Positions 55,272 through 63,187 of a stretch of DNA of 64,000 nucleotides are shown one piece after another (positions within the stretch are counted from its first letter, which is position 1; the number at the start of each line of letters is the position of its first letter). The notes under the pieces were generated by a model. That model saw nothing but the letters and a program-made list of their open reading frames with translations, was not told the DNA's origin and did not search any database. The DNA is from Pseudomonas sp. B21-040 (GTDB lineage Bacteria; Pseudomonadota; Gammaproteobacteria; Pseudomonadales; Pseudomonadaceae): the NCBI RefSeq assembly GCF_024748695.1, contig NZ_CP087176.1, positions 4,519,501-4,583,500 on the forward strand, read 5' to 3'. A program made the position numbers and the translations under genes.

Positions 55272-55738
55272 GCGCCCAGCACCGTGTTGAACAAACGTTG
55301 TGTGCGGAAATGCGCGATCAGCCAGACACCGTCGACGCGCTGGAAATCGATGTTCAAGCGCGTGCCGAACAATTCGCTGCGGCCATCGGCATAGGTTGAA
55401 ATCTGCTGCATGATCCACTGCCCTTGGGCCGTGCTGCCGTCGACCACAATCGACTCGCTGGTGAGGTAATGCAGGTTCAGCGCAAAGTGTTCGGACGGCG
55501 GCAAGTAGCTGCCGACAAACGCAGCCACGGCGTCACGTCCGCGATGCTGGCCAAAGGTCTGCACCGTCTGGCTGCCGATGCCTTCCCAGATCGCGTCTTC
55601 GCTGAACAATTCAGCCAGTTCACGCACCTGCGTCGGTGCCCTCGGCACATCGCACAGGTCCATGTAGCGCGCCATCAAGCGGCGCACCTGGCTCTCCCCT
55701 TCCAGCGTTTCAAGACGCTGCAGCACGGCCTCGTTCAT
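55268..55738 (-). CDS. iacI: SnoaL/NTF2-like small protein
   Basis: The 156-residue NTF2-like fold protein resembles SnoaL/ring-hydroxylase-beta proteins: LMARYMDLCDVPRA, ELFSEDAIWEG, and a C-terminal TRLNIDFQRVDGVWLIAHFRTQRLF. It may be an accessory or an isomerase-like enzyme; its exact step is unknown. It starts three bases after iacB and overlaps iacH by four bases, so expression is tied to both. Confidence 0.87.
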   Translation of the reverse strand: MNEAVLQRLETLEGESQVRRLMARYMDLCDVPRAPTQVRELAELFSEDAIWEGIGSQTVQTFGQHRGRDAVAAFVGSYLPPSEHFALNLHYLTSESIVVDGSTAQGQWIMQQISTYADGRSELFGTRLNIDFQRVDGVWLIAHFRTQRLFNTVLGA

Positions 55739-55741
55739 GGT

Positions 55742-56113
55742 TTAAACCTTGGCTGCATCAGGAATGGTCAGTGGGCGGCCGATGCGCGCTTCGACCTTGG
55801 CGTAGCGCCACAGGCTGTATTCGTTCACCGGCGTAGTGCGGAACAGGTTGCAGGCGTCGATCACCGTTTGATGGCAGTCGACGTCGGCCATGATGTAGAC
55901 GGTCCACGGCGAGGTGGTGGACGGGCCGACCATCAAGCGGTCATCGTCCATCGCGCCCAGCACGGTGATACCCGGCAGGGCGCCGAGCGAGCCCATCATC
56001 TGGCTGAAGCCTTTCCACACGCTCAGGCCTTCGCCGGTTGGCAGGTCGAAAAAGTTCTGGGTGATGCCGATGCAAAAGACGACGCGCAGCGGTTCTTGAG
56101 TGGTCTGGGACAT
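55742..56113 (-). CDS. iacB: IacB family protein
   Basis: The 123-residue protein has no signal peptide. It matches the small IacB family found only in iac clusters, with NFFDLPTGEGLSVWKGFSQMMGSLG, GITVLGAMDDDRLMVGPS and WTVYIMADV. The alpha/beta sandwich pattern suggests a dimeric ferredoxin-like (EthD/muconolactone isomerase-like) fold, so it may act on a reactive intermediate. It lies 26 bases after iacA. Confidence 0.87.
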   Translation of the reverse strand: MSQTTQEPLRVVFCIGITQNFFDLPTGEGLSVWKGFSQMMGSLGALPGITVLGAMDDDRLMVGPSTTSPWTVYIMADVDCHQTVIDACNLFRTTPVNEYSLWRYAKVEARIGRPLTIPDAAKV

Positions 56114-56139
56114 GGGACTTGATCCTTGAAATAGAGGGT

Positions 56140-57303
56140 TCAGATGTAGCCAGGGAATGGCGGCACACCGAGGAACACCGAACCGGCGCCGTCGTACAGG
56201 CCTTCACTGAGAAATGCGTGCTGGGTGACCACCATCGAATCGCGCAGGTAGCGCTGCAGTGGATGGCGCAGATAAATGGCGGTGGTGCCGGCCAGGCTGT
56301 ATGCGCTCTGCACCACGGCCGCACCGGCCTGGGACACGTGAATGGCGGACAGGCGCAGCAGGCTGGTTTGCTCTGGCGTGACCGGGTTGCCGGCGAGGAT
56401 CGAGTTCCACACCTGCTCGGTGGCGTTGTAGAAGAACCCGCGTGCGGCGGCCAGTTGCGCTTCGGCCTTGGCGATTTCAATCCGCACGTAAGCGCGGTCA
56501 GCCATCTTCGGCGCGCCTGTGATGCCGCTGCCGGCGGCCATGCTGCTGACTTCGTCGAGGGCGGCGCGGGCCAGACCGAGGTTGACCACGGCCAGCACTT
56601 GCGCAGCGTAGGCAATCGAGGGATAGCGGAACAACGGCTCGTCGATGGTGGCAGCACCGCCACGGATGAAGGTCCAGCGCTCATCGACGTGTTTGTCGGT
56701 GACGCGCAGGTCGTGGCTACCGGTGCCTTTGAGGCCGACCACGTCCCAGTTCTCGATGATGTCGACCTGATCCGCACGGAACACAGCGGTGCGTGGTTTG
56801 CCGCCGGCCGCGCCGATGCCGACACCGAGCAGGTCGGCGCCTTTGCAGCCGCTGGCGAATTTCCAGGTGCCGTTGACCTGCCAGCCGCCATCAACCGCTT
56901 CCGCCGGTTGCAACGGGAACAGGCCGCCGGCGAACACCAGATCAGGACTGTCCGCGTAGATTTCAGCGAGGGTTTCTGGCGGCAACGCAGCGAGATAAAC
57001 ACCGGCACTGCCGAAGCTCGCCACCCAGCCGGCGGACCCGTCGGCTTCAGAAATGCGTTCGATCATCTGCAGGAACAGCGCGGGGGCCAGCGCATCGCCG
57101 CCGAAGCATTTCGGCGTGGCGGCGCGGTAGATGCCCACTTGCTTGAAGCGCTCGATCATGTCCCGTGGCACATGGGAGCCGGCGTCGAATTCATCGCGAC
57201 GTTGGCGCACTTCATCCAGCACCCGCTGAAATTCCTGGCAGTGGACGCTGGTGTCGTCGACGCCTGGCAGAGGGTCTTTCTGCGCGGTAGCTGAACGCAG
57301 CAT
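56140..57303 (-). CDS. iacA: IAA-attacking flavin monooxygenase
   Basis: The 387-residue protein is a two-component flavin monooxygenase of the acyl-CoA dehydrogenase fold (HsaA/DszC/indole-oxygenase type): SEADGSAGWVASFGSAG near residue 90, WQVNGTWKFASGCKGAD near 140, and helical C-terminal half. It hydroxylates IAA in the first step, using flavin reduced by IacG, and is also able to turn indole into coloured products in related strains. The ATG at 57303 has GGAG upstream; the further 32 codons are not family-like. It is first in the operon. Confidence 0.9.
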   Translation of the reverse strand: MLRSATAQKDPLPGVDDTSVHCQEFQRVLDEVRQRRDEFDAGSHVPRDMIERFKQVGIYRAATPKCFGGDALAPALFLQMIERISEADGSAGWVASFGSAGVYLAALPPETLAEIYADSPDLVFAGGLFPLQPAEAVDGGWQVNGTWKFASGCKGADLLGVGIGAAGGKPRTAVFRADQVDIIENWDVVGLKGTGSHDLRVTDKHVDERWTFIRGGAATIDEPLFRYPSIAYAAQVLAVVNLGLARAALDEVSSMAAGSGITGAPKMADRAYVRIEIAKAEAQLAAARGFFYNATEQVWNSILAGNPVTPEQTSLLRLSAIHVSQAGAAVVQSAYSLAGTTAIYLRHPLQRYLRDSMVVTQHAFLSEGLYDGAGSVFLGVPPFPGYI

Positions 57304-57544
57304 GGGCTTCTTCTCCGTTGACTTGTTATTAGACGGAGCCTGCCTCGGGGCGAGGCGACCGTTGATGGGTTCAGTGTAAAAACCGCATCCGCTCGCCACT
57401 ATTGGTGCGTGTAGCCTCCCTGCTAAAGAAAACCCCTAGGCCCAGGCGGGTTACCTCTGAGCGCATCCCGAAGCGCAAGCCGGTATAAAACGCCATACTT
57501 CTACCTCACCCGTAGTGGATCCCTCCGTCGTCAAGGGCTGCGCG
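57304..57544. promoter_or_regulatory. Divergent iacA/kinase promoter region with shared motif
   Basis: This 241-base gap carries, on the minus strand, CTAGGGGTTTTCTTTA (57424-57439), close to the motif at 48405-48420, and next to it the partial dyad CCTGGGCCTAGG. It points toward iacA and lies at a similar distance from the start codon as the other copy does from its gene. TATAAAA near 57484 could be part of a kinase promoter. Confidence 0.45.
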
Positions 57545-59026
57545 ATGTACCTGCCAAAACCGAATGACTTCTACACCCTCATCGAAGCCATGCCGTTGTG
57601 CATCATTCTTCACGACGCGCAGAGCAAGGAGATCCTGTGGGCCAACGCCGCGGCCCTGGCGGCGCTCGGCTTTACCCTGGAAGAACTGACGCCGCTCAAA
57701 GCCCCGGACATGACCCGCAATGAGCCCAAATACCGACGTTCGGTGGGTTTGCGCTGGCTGGAAGGCGCCGCGCGCACGGGTCAGCGCGCCATCGAGTGGT
57801 GTTATCGCTCCAAGCAAGGCGTGGAAATTCTCTCCGAGGCGGTGGCGACGCTGGTGCACCTGGAAGGTCGCGATGTACTGATGGTGCAGTTCCGCGACAT
57901 CTCCAAGGAAGACCGGGTCAAGCGCGACCTCAAGCGCTTCGAAAGTCGCCTCAAGGCTTTTATGCAGGACCTGGCCGAAGGGGTGGCGGTGCTCGGGCCG
58001 GACGGTGAGATTCGTTTTATCAGCGACTCCGGTGCGCACTTGCTGCACAGCGAGGAGCCGGCGCTGATCGGTGAAAATTTCCTGACCTGGTGCGACGACG
58101 ATTCGCGCCAGCGCCTGTTGCAACAGTTGGCCGGCGAGACACCCGAGCACGCGCCCTTCAGCGTCCACTACCACGTGCAGCGACGTGACGGTGAATGGCG
58201 CTGGCATGAGGCAACGTGTCGTTTTATTGAAATTGAAGATGATCTGGTCGGGCATCTGCTGCTGTTTCGCGACGTCACCGAACAGGTGCAAGCCGAAGAA
58301 GCGCGGCGGGTTAGTGAGCAAAAGCTTGAATACCTGGCGCGCTATAACGCCATGGGCGAAATGGCCGTGGCGATTGCCCATGAGTTGAGTCAACCGTTGG
58401 CGGCCACGCGCAACTTCATCGAAGGCGCGGTGATCCGTCTGGGCCATGCTGACACCACCGAGCAAGGCGTGGCCTGGGGTTTGCAGAACGCGGTGCGGCA
58501 AATCGAGCATGCGTCGGTGATCATCAAGAGCGTGCGTGAATACGTGGTCAAGCTGGAGCAATCCGAAGAGCTGATCGACCTCAATGAGCTGCTACGCGAT
58601 TCCCAGTATTTCATCAGCCTGCGTGCCGACCCGAGCCTGATCAAGGTCGAGATCGTCACCAGCCCTGAACCGCTGCTGATCAGTTGCGAGAAGGTGTTGA
58701 TCGGACAGGTCATCCTGAATCTGGCCTTTAATGCCATTGAAGAGATGAGCGATTTACCGCCGGAACGACGCGTGCTGCGCATTCATGCCAGCGCCGACAA
58801 CGAGGTTGCGTTGGTGCGCATTGAAGACTGCGGTCGCGGCATCCAGGCCCAGGCGCAAGAGAAACTCTTCGACGGGTTCTTCTCGTCCAAAGTCAGCGGC
58901 AACGGCATTGGCCTGGCGCTGTGCAAAAACATCATCGGCCGCCATCGCGGGGATATCTGGGCGCAAAACCTGGAGCCTTGTGGCGCGGTGTTTACCTTCT
59001 CCCTTCCCCTCGCAAACCCCGCCTGA
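57545..59026 (+). CDS. Soluble PAS-domain sensor histidine kinase of the iac region
   Basis: The 493-residue kinase has no membrane segment. There are two PAS domains (about 10-118 and 135-245, FRDIS and FRDVTEQ ends), an H-box with His279 in AVAIAHELSQPLAATRNF, and N, G1 and G2 boxes (NLAFNAIEEM, EDCGRGI, GNGIGLALCKNIIGRH). The FixL/StyS-like layout fits cytosolic sensing of an aromatic compound. Its best partner is the FixJ-type regulator at 48536-49165. The ATG at 57545 has AAGGG upstream; a GTG ten codons earlier is less likely. It diverges from iacA. Confidence 0.9.
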   Translation: MYLPKPNDFYTLIEAMPLCIILHDAQSKEILWANAAALAALGFTLEELTPLKAPDMTRNEPKYRRSVGLRWLEGAARTGQRAIEWCYRSKQGVEILSEAVATLVHLEGRDVLMVQFRDISKEDRVKRDLKRFESRLKAFMQDLAEGVAVLGPDGEIRFISDSGAHLLHSEEPALIGENFLTWCDDDSRQRLLQQLAGETPEHAPFSVHYHVQRRDGEWRWHEATCRFIEIEDDLVGHLLLFRDVTEQVQAEEARRVSEQKLEYLARYNAMGEMAVAIAHELSQPLAATRNFIEGAVIRLGHADTTEQGVAWGLQNAVRQIEHASVIIKSVREYVVKLEQSEELIDLNELLRDSQYFISLRADPSLIKVEIVTSPEPLLISCEKVLIGQVILNLAFNAIEEMSDLPPERRVLRIHASADNEVALVRIEDCGRGIQAQAQEKLFDGFFSSKVSGNGIGLALCKNIIGRHRGDIWAQNLEPCGAVFTFSLPLANPA

Positions 59027-59048
59027 CACCCAAATCCCACGCCGGCCT

Positions 59049-59179
59049 GTAGCAGCTGCCGAAGGCTGCGTCCGGCTGCGCAGCAGTCGTAAAACCAGAG
59101 CGCGCGGTGTGTCAGAGGGACCGTGTCATCAGGGTTTACGACTGCTTCGCAGCCGGACGCAGCCTTCGGCAGCTGCTAC
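59049..59179. repeat. Long inverted repeat (GTAGCAGCTG family), copy 7
   Basis: The arms GTAGCAGCTGCCGAAGGCTG and its complement lie 23 bases after the kinase stop. The following 200 bases up to aauB hold no gene and must contain the amine dehydrogenase promoter. Confidence 0.85.
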
Positions 59180-59386
59180 AGGTATGCCGCGTTGCAGGCT
59201 TCGGCAGAAGCCACAGGTGCGCCGCGTTTGCAGTGCTTTTCGCCGGTTTTCCGCGACTGGCACAGACACACAAACACTTGGCAGCCACAGCAATTCCAGG
59301 GGTTTCCCGGCGAGGCAGAATCGAATTGTAAAAATCTGCCCAAGCACCCGCGATCTGCGTGAATAACAATTCAGGGAGTTCCCCTA

Positions 59387-60535
59387 ATGCGAACCAACAG
59401 GATCAACGTACAGTCAGCGCTAGGTCTGAGCCTGCTTGTACTCGGCTTGACCAGCGCCCGTGCGGACCTGCCGGCTGACACCATCGGCCAGACCGTTTTG
59501 GCGTTTCCGCCAGAAGCTCACCGGGCGTATATCGTCGACGTCGAATTCGACAGTTTCGTGGCTGGCCGCGTCACCGTGGTCGACCCCGACAAAAAACGCA
59601 TCCTCGGTATGGTGCCGACGGGCTTTGCCGCGCCTTCGACGCTCAGCCGCGACAAGAAAACCCTCTACAGCGCCGACATCTTTTACTCGCGCGGCACCCG
59701 CGGCACGCGCACCGATGTGCTGACCGCGTGGGACACGTCGACCCTGGCGCCGGCCTGGGAGCTGTTGATTCCGACCAAGCGGGCCGAATCGCTGACCCAG
59801 CGCTTTGGCTTGGGCACCAGCAGCGATGACCGCTTCGTCTACGTCTACAACTTCACGCCGTCGACGTCGGTGACCGTGGTCGACACCCAGACCAAGTCGG
59901 TCGCCGGTGAACTGGCGATTCCGGGCTGCGTGCTCAACTACCCGGTCGGCGCTCGTCGCTTCGCTTCTCTGTGCGGCGATGGCAGTTTGCAGGTGATCAC
60001 GCTGAACGATCAGGGCCAGGAAACCGCGCGCAGCCGCACGCCGTTCTTCGACCCGAATGCTGAAAAGCTCATCGAGCGCGCGGTAAACGTCGGCGATACG
60101 TACTACTTCACCACCACGACCGGCACCGTTCGCCCGGTGGATTTCTCGGCCGATGCGCCAAAGATCCTGCCGTCGTGGTCGTTGACCACCGACGCGGAAA
60201 AGAAAGCCGGTTGGGCACCAGGTGGCTGGCAGTTGATGGCCGTGGCGCCGAAGCTCGACCGTTTGTACGTGCTGATGCATGACGCGCACGAACCGATGAA
60301 GTGGGAAGACCCGAGCCCGCTGATCTGGGCGTTCGACCTCAAGACCCACAAAAAAGTGGCGACGCTGGAAGCGCCGGCGCCGGTCTGGAGCATGCAAGCC
60401 ACTGGCGATGACAAGCCGCTGTTGCTGGGCGCCGACGTCGAGGGCGGTTTGCAGATTTTTGATCTGAAGACCAACAAGCTCACCGCCAGCATGCCAAAAG
60501 TCGCCAAAACCGCGACTCAGGTCATGAGCTACTAA
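59387..60535 (+). CDS. aauB: Aromatic amine dehydrogenase heavy subunit
   Basis: The 382-residue periplasmic beta-propeller subunit of a tryptophan tryptophylquinone amine dehydrogenase has a signal peptide (about 1-26, SARA/D). It then has family strands such as AYIVDVEFDSFVAGRVTVVDPD, GFAAPSTLSRD, YSRGTRGTRTDVLTAWD, GTSSDDRFVYVYNFTPSTSVTVVD and a DAHEPMKWEDPSPLIWAFD region near 300. With AauA it oxidises primary amines to aldehydes. GGGAG precedes the ATG. It heads aauB-mauE-mauD-aauA. Confidence 0.91.
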   Translation: MRTNRINVQSALGLSLLVLGLTSARADLPADTIGQTVLAFPPEAHRAYIVDVEFDSFVAGRVTVVDPDKKRILGMVPTGFAAPSTLSRDKKTLYSADIFYSRGTRGTRTDVLTAWDTSTLAPAWELLIPTKRAESLTQRFGLGTSSDDRFVYVYNFTPSTSVTVVDTQTKSVAGELAIPGCVLNYPVGARRFASLCGDGSLQVITLNDQGQETARSRTPFFDPNAEKLIERAVNVGDTYYFTTTTGTVRPVDFSADAPKILPSWSLTTDAEKKAGWAPGGWQLMAVAPKLDRLYVLMHDAHEPMKWEDPSPLIWAFDLKTHKKVATLEAPAPVWSMQATGDDKPLLLGADVEGGLQIFDLKTNKLTASMPKVAKTATQVMSY

Positions 60536-60548
60536 ACGAGGTTCGGCC

Positions 60549-61088
60549 ATGCTTTTAGATCCGATCTTCATCATTGCCTGCGCCCTCACCATTGCGGTGT
60601 TGCTGGCCAGTGCCGCGACGCACAAGGTGCGCGCTCCGGCACGCTTTGCCAAACAGTTGGCGGACTACCAACTGCTGCCCGACGCGCTGGTGCGTCCCGT
60701 TGCCCGTGTGATCCCGGTGGTAGAGCTGGCGATCGCGTTTGCGCTGCTGGTGCCGGTCAGCCGGCATTGGGCAGCGTTGACGGCGGCCAGCCTGATTGCG
60801 CTGTATGCCGCCGCCATTGGCATCAACCTGTGGCGCGGTCGCCGCGACATCGACTGCGGCTGTGCCGGTCCGGACCAGGCGCAACCGCTGCGCCCGGTCC
60901 TGCTGCTGCGCAACAGCGTGCTAGTGGGGTTGGCGCTGTTGGCCAGCACCCTGCCGATGGCTCGCGACCTTGGTTTTTTTGATGGCTTCGTCACCGTTGC
61001 CGCCAGCGCCGTTGCGCTGCTCCTGTACGCCGCAGCCGATGGCTTGCTGGCGAACGCCCCTCTTCTGCTCAAACTGATTGGTAGGTGA
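60549..61088 (+). CDS. mauE: Methylamine utilisation protein MauE family
   Basis: The 179-residue membrane protein has four predicted helices and the MauE/DoxX-like pattern AATHKVRAPARFAKQLADYQLLP, VELAIAF and DIDCGCAGPD. The DCGC cysteines suggest a thiol redox function. In methylamine and aromatic amine dehydrogenase operons MauE is needed for the light chain, probably for its many disulfides. It starts 13 bases after aauB and ends three bases before mauD. Confidence 0.9.
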   Translation: MLLDPIFIIACALTIAVLLASAATHKVRAPARFAKQLADYQLLPDALVRPVARVIPVVELAIAFALLVPVSRHWAALTAASLIALYAAAIGINLWRGRRDIDCGCAGPDQAQPLRPVLLLRNSVLVGLALLASTLPMARDLGFFDGFVTVAASAVALLLYAAADGLLANAPLLLKLIGR

Positions 61089-61091
61089 TCA

Positions 61092-61712
61092 ATGGAAGGC
61101 TTAATTGTTTCCAACGTTTTGCTCTGGATTCTGCTCGCGGCCGTGGCGTTTGCCGTCATGGGCCTGGTGCGTCAGATTGGTGTCCTGCACGGCCGCCTGG
61201 CTCCGGCCGGGGCGCTGATGATGGACAAAGGCGTGGCGGTCAACGAAGCCGCGCCGCAAGTCACCGCGTCCGACCGTAACGGTCGCCCGGTGAACTTCGG
61301 TTATGCCGGCGAAAAGAATCAGCTGCTGTTCTTCCTCTCGCCGACCTGCCCGATCTGCAAATCGCTGTTGCCGGCGATCAAGTCCATTGCCAAGGAGCAG
61401 GCTGATCGCCTGGACGTGGTGTTTATCAGTGACGGCGACATGGACGCCCAACAAAAGCTGATCCGCGAACACAAACTGGAAGACGCCACCTACGTGGTCG
61501 GGCCGGAAGTCGGCATGACCTATCAGATCGGCAAGCTCCCTTACGCCGCCCTGATCGATAAGTCCGGCACCCTGCGCGCCAAAGGCCTGGTCAATTCCCG
61601 CGAGCACCTGGACAGCCTGTTCGAAGTCGAGCACCTGAAAAAGTCCACGCTGCAGGAATACCTCAACAGCCAGCCGCACCCACACGACCACAGCCACGGC
61701 CATAGCCACTGA
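61092..61712 (+). CDS. mauD: Thiol-disulfide protein MauD
   Basis: The 206-residue thioredoxin-fold protein is anchored by an N-terminal helix (about 8-26). It has the active-site Cys86-Pro-Ile-Cys89 in FFLSPTCPICKS and a cis-proline in KLPYAALID, and ends with the His-rich tail HPHDHSHGHSH. It probably works in the periplasm with MauE to form or isomerise the light-chain disulfides. The His tail could bind metal, an unusual ending worth noting. Confidence 0.91.
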   Translation: MEGLIVSNVLLWILLAAVAFAVMGLVRQIGVLHGRLAPAGALMMDKGVAVNEAAPQVTASDRNGRPVNFGYAGEKNQLLFFLSPTCPICKSLLPAIKSIAKEQADRLDVVFISDGDMDAQQKLIREHKLEDATYVVGPEVGMTYQIGKLPYAALIDKSGTLRAKGLVNSREHLDSLFEVEHLKKSTLQEYLNSQPHPHDHSHGHSH

Positions 61713-61731
61713 TTAAGGCAGGGAGATTTTT

Positions 61732-62253
61732 ATGAAACTGCTAGACCTGCTGTTCGAGCGCTCGACACGTCGAGTGGCCGACACCACCTCACGCCGCAAA
61801 TTGTTGTCGCGCATGGGTTCCTTGATGGTCGCCGGTGCCGCATTGCCGCTGCTGTTGCCGCTGGACCGCACCAGCAAAGCCCTGGCCGCCGATAACCCGA
61901 AAGCCGGTGACCCGGGCGATCCGAACAGCTGCGACTACTGGCGTTACTGCTCCATCGACGGCTTTCTGTGCAGCTGCTGCGGCGGATCGGTAACGTCCTG
62001 CCCGCCGGGCACCGAAGCCTCGCAAGTGACCTGGATCGGCACCTGCCGCAACCCGGCGGACGGCAAGGACTACATCATTTCGTACAACGACTGCTGCGGT
62101 AAGCAAAGCTGCGCCCAGTGCGCCTGCACCCGTAACGACAGTGAAGAACCGGCTTATCGCCCGTTCAACAACAACGATGTGAACTGGTGCCTGGCCGCCA
62201 AATCGCACATCTACCACTGCACCGTTTCGGTCATCCGTGGCGTCGCCGTTTAA
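61732..62253 (+). CDS. aauA: Aromatic amine dehydrogenase light subunit (TTQ)
   Basis: The 173-residue light chain has a long twin-arginine-type leader (SRRKLLSRMGSLMVAG at 20-35). The two tryptophans that form the TTQ cofactor are Trp101 (VTWIGTC) and Trp152 (VNWCLA), 51 residues apart as in methylamine dehydrogenase (57/108), with the catalytic/biogenesis aspartates Asp76 and Asp120 at matching distance. There are 14 cysteines, fitting the aromatic rather than the methylamine enzyme (12). It pairs with AauB to oxidise arylalkylamines in the periplasm. A strong terminator follows. Confidence 0.93.
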   Translation: MKLLDLLFERSTRRVADTTSRRKLLSRMGSLMVAGAALPLLLPLDRTSKALAADNPKAGDPGDPNSCDYWRYCSIDGFLCSCCGGSVTSCPPGTEASQVTWIGTCRNPADGKDYIISYNDCCGKQSCAQCACTRNDSEEPAYRPFNNNDVNWCLAAKSHIYHCTVSVIRGVAV

Positions 62254-62261
62254 CGCGCATT

Positions 62262-62297
62262 GCCGTCGGTTGCTCACGCAATCGACGGCTTTTTTTT
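62262..62297 (+). terminator. Intrinsic terminator after aauA
   Basis: A 12-bp stem (GCCGTCGGTTGC with GCAATCGACGGC, one G-T pair, loop TCAC) is followed by eight Ts. It separates the dehydrogenase operon from the cytochrome c gene. Confidence 0.92.
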
Positions 62298-62313
62298 GCC
62301 CAACGCAATCCCT

Positions 62314-62468
62314 GTAGCAGCTGGCAAAGCCTGCGTCGGCCGGTCCGCGCTCGGGCAAAGCAGTCGTAAACCCTGTGAACAAGGTCTTCCTGAAAAACCG
62401 CGTGCGCTGATTTTACGACTGCTGCGCCCGAGCGCGGACCGGCCGACGCAGGCTTCGCCAGCTGCTAC
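62314..62468. repeat. Long inverted repeat (GTAGCAGCTG family), copy 8
   Basis: The arms include CGGCCGGTCCGCGCTCGGGC like copy 4. It fills the gap between the aauA terminator and the cytochrome c gene. Confidence 0.85.
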
Positions 62469-62501
62469 ATAAACGTGTGTTTTACCGTAGAGGTGCTTGT
62501 C

Positions 62502-63023
62502 ATGCGTAAGTTGCTCTTTCTCGGTCTGGTCTGTGTCATGAGCGCCCCGCTCGCCTATGCCCGTGCCATTCCCGACCCGGCGCAGCGACATGCGCCGGGC
62601 AACGAAGCACCGCAAAAACCCATCGCCGAGGCCGGCTACGGCGTTGGCGTGAACTACCAACTGCAATGCGCTGGCTGCCACTTGGGCAACGGCATGGGCT
62701 CGGCCGCCAATGACACGCCTCGGCTCACAGGATTTGTCGGCAACTTTCTGAAGGTGCCGGGGGGCCGAGAGTTTCTGGTGCGTGTGCCGGGCATGTCGCA
62801 ATCGGCGCTGAACAATGCGCAGTTGGCCGATCTGCTCAACTGGTTGATGCGCGAAGATGGCCTGGCGGGCAAAAGCACGCCAGCAAACTACCAGCCTTAC
62901 AGCGCGGAGGAAGTTGCGGAGTTACGCCACAAAGCCATGCTGAACCTGCCGGGTACACGGGCAGAGTTGATCAAGGAAATGCGCGCGCAAGGGATCGCGA
63001 TCGAAGATGGAATGAGCAATTGA
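62502..63023 (+). CDS. Periplasmic monohaem cytochrome c near the amine dehydrogenase
   Basis: This 173-residue cytochrome has a signal peptide (about 1-20, AYA/R) and one haem motif CAGCH at residues 56-60, then LGNGMGSAANDTPRLTGFVGNF and a helical C-terminal half. With only one CxxCH it is not the dihaem enzyme MauG. It may be the electron acceptor or a helper for the amine dehydrogenase, as c-type cytochrome genes accompany aau operons. It has AGAGGTG before the ATG and probably its own promoter, since a terminator and inverted repeat lie upstream. Confidence 0.87.
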   Translation: MRKLLFLGLVCVMSAPLAYARAIPDPAQRHAPGNEAPQKPIAEAGYGVGVNYQLQCAGCHLGNGMGSAANDTPRLTGFVGNFLKVPGGREFLVRVPGMSQSALNNAQLADLLNWLMREDGLAGKSTPANYQPYSAEEVAELRHKAMLNLPGTRAELIKEMRAQGIAIEDGMSN

Positions 63024-63187
63024 GTCGCCCGACCGCCACCCCCCTATTGAGGCCATTTACGCCATTTTAGACGCTTTAATTGCTATCACTCATTCAGCGG
63101 CCAACCGTCTTCTAGACTCATCGAATCAGGCGGAGCCCCGCTCCATACGCCATCCCCTATGTTGATGAAAAACAAGGAAAGCTAACC

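Noticed and set aside
62502..63023. Cytochrome gene as MauG
   Set aside because: Only one CxxCH is present and the protein is half the size of MauG.
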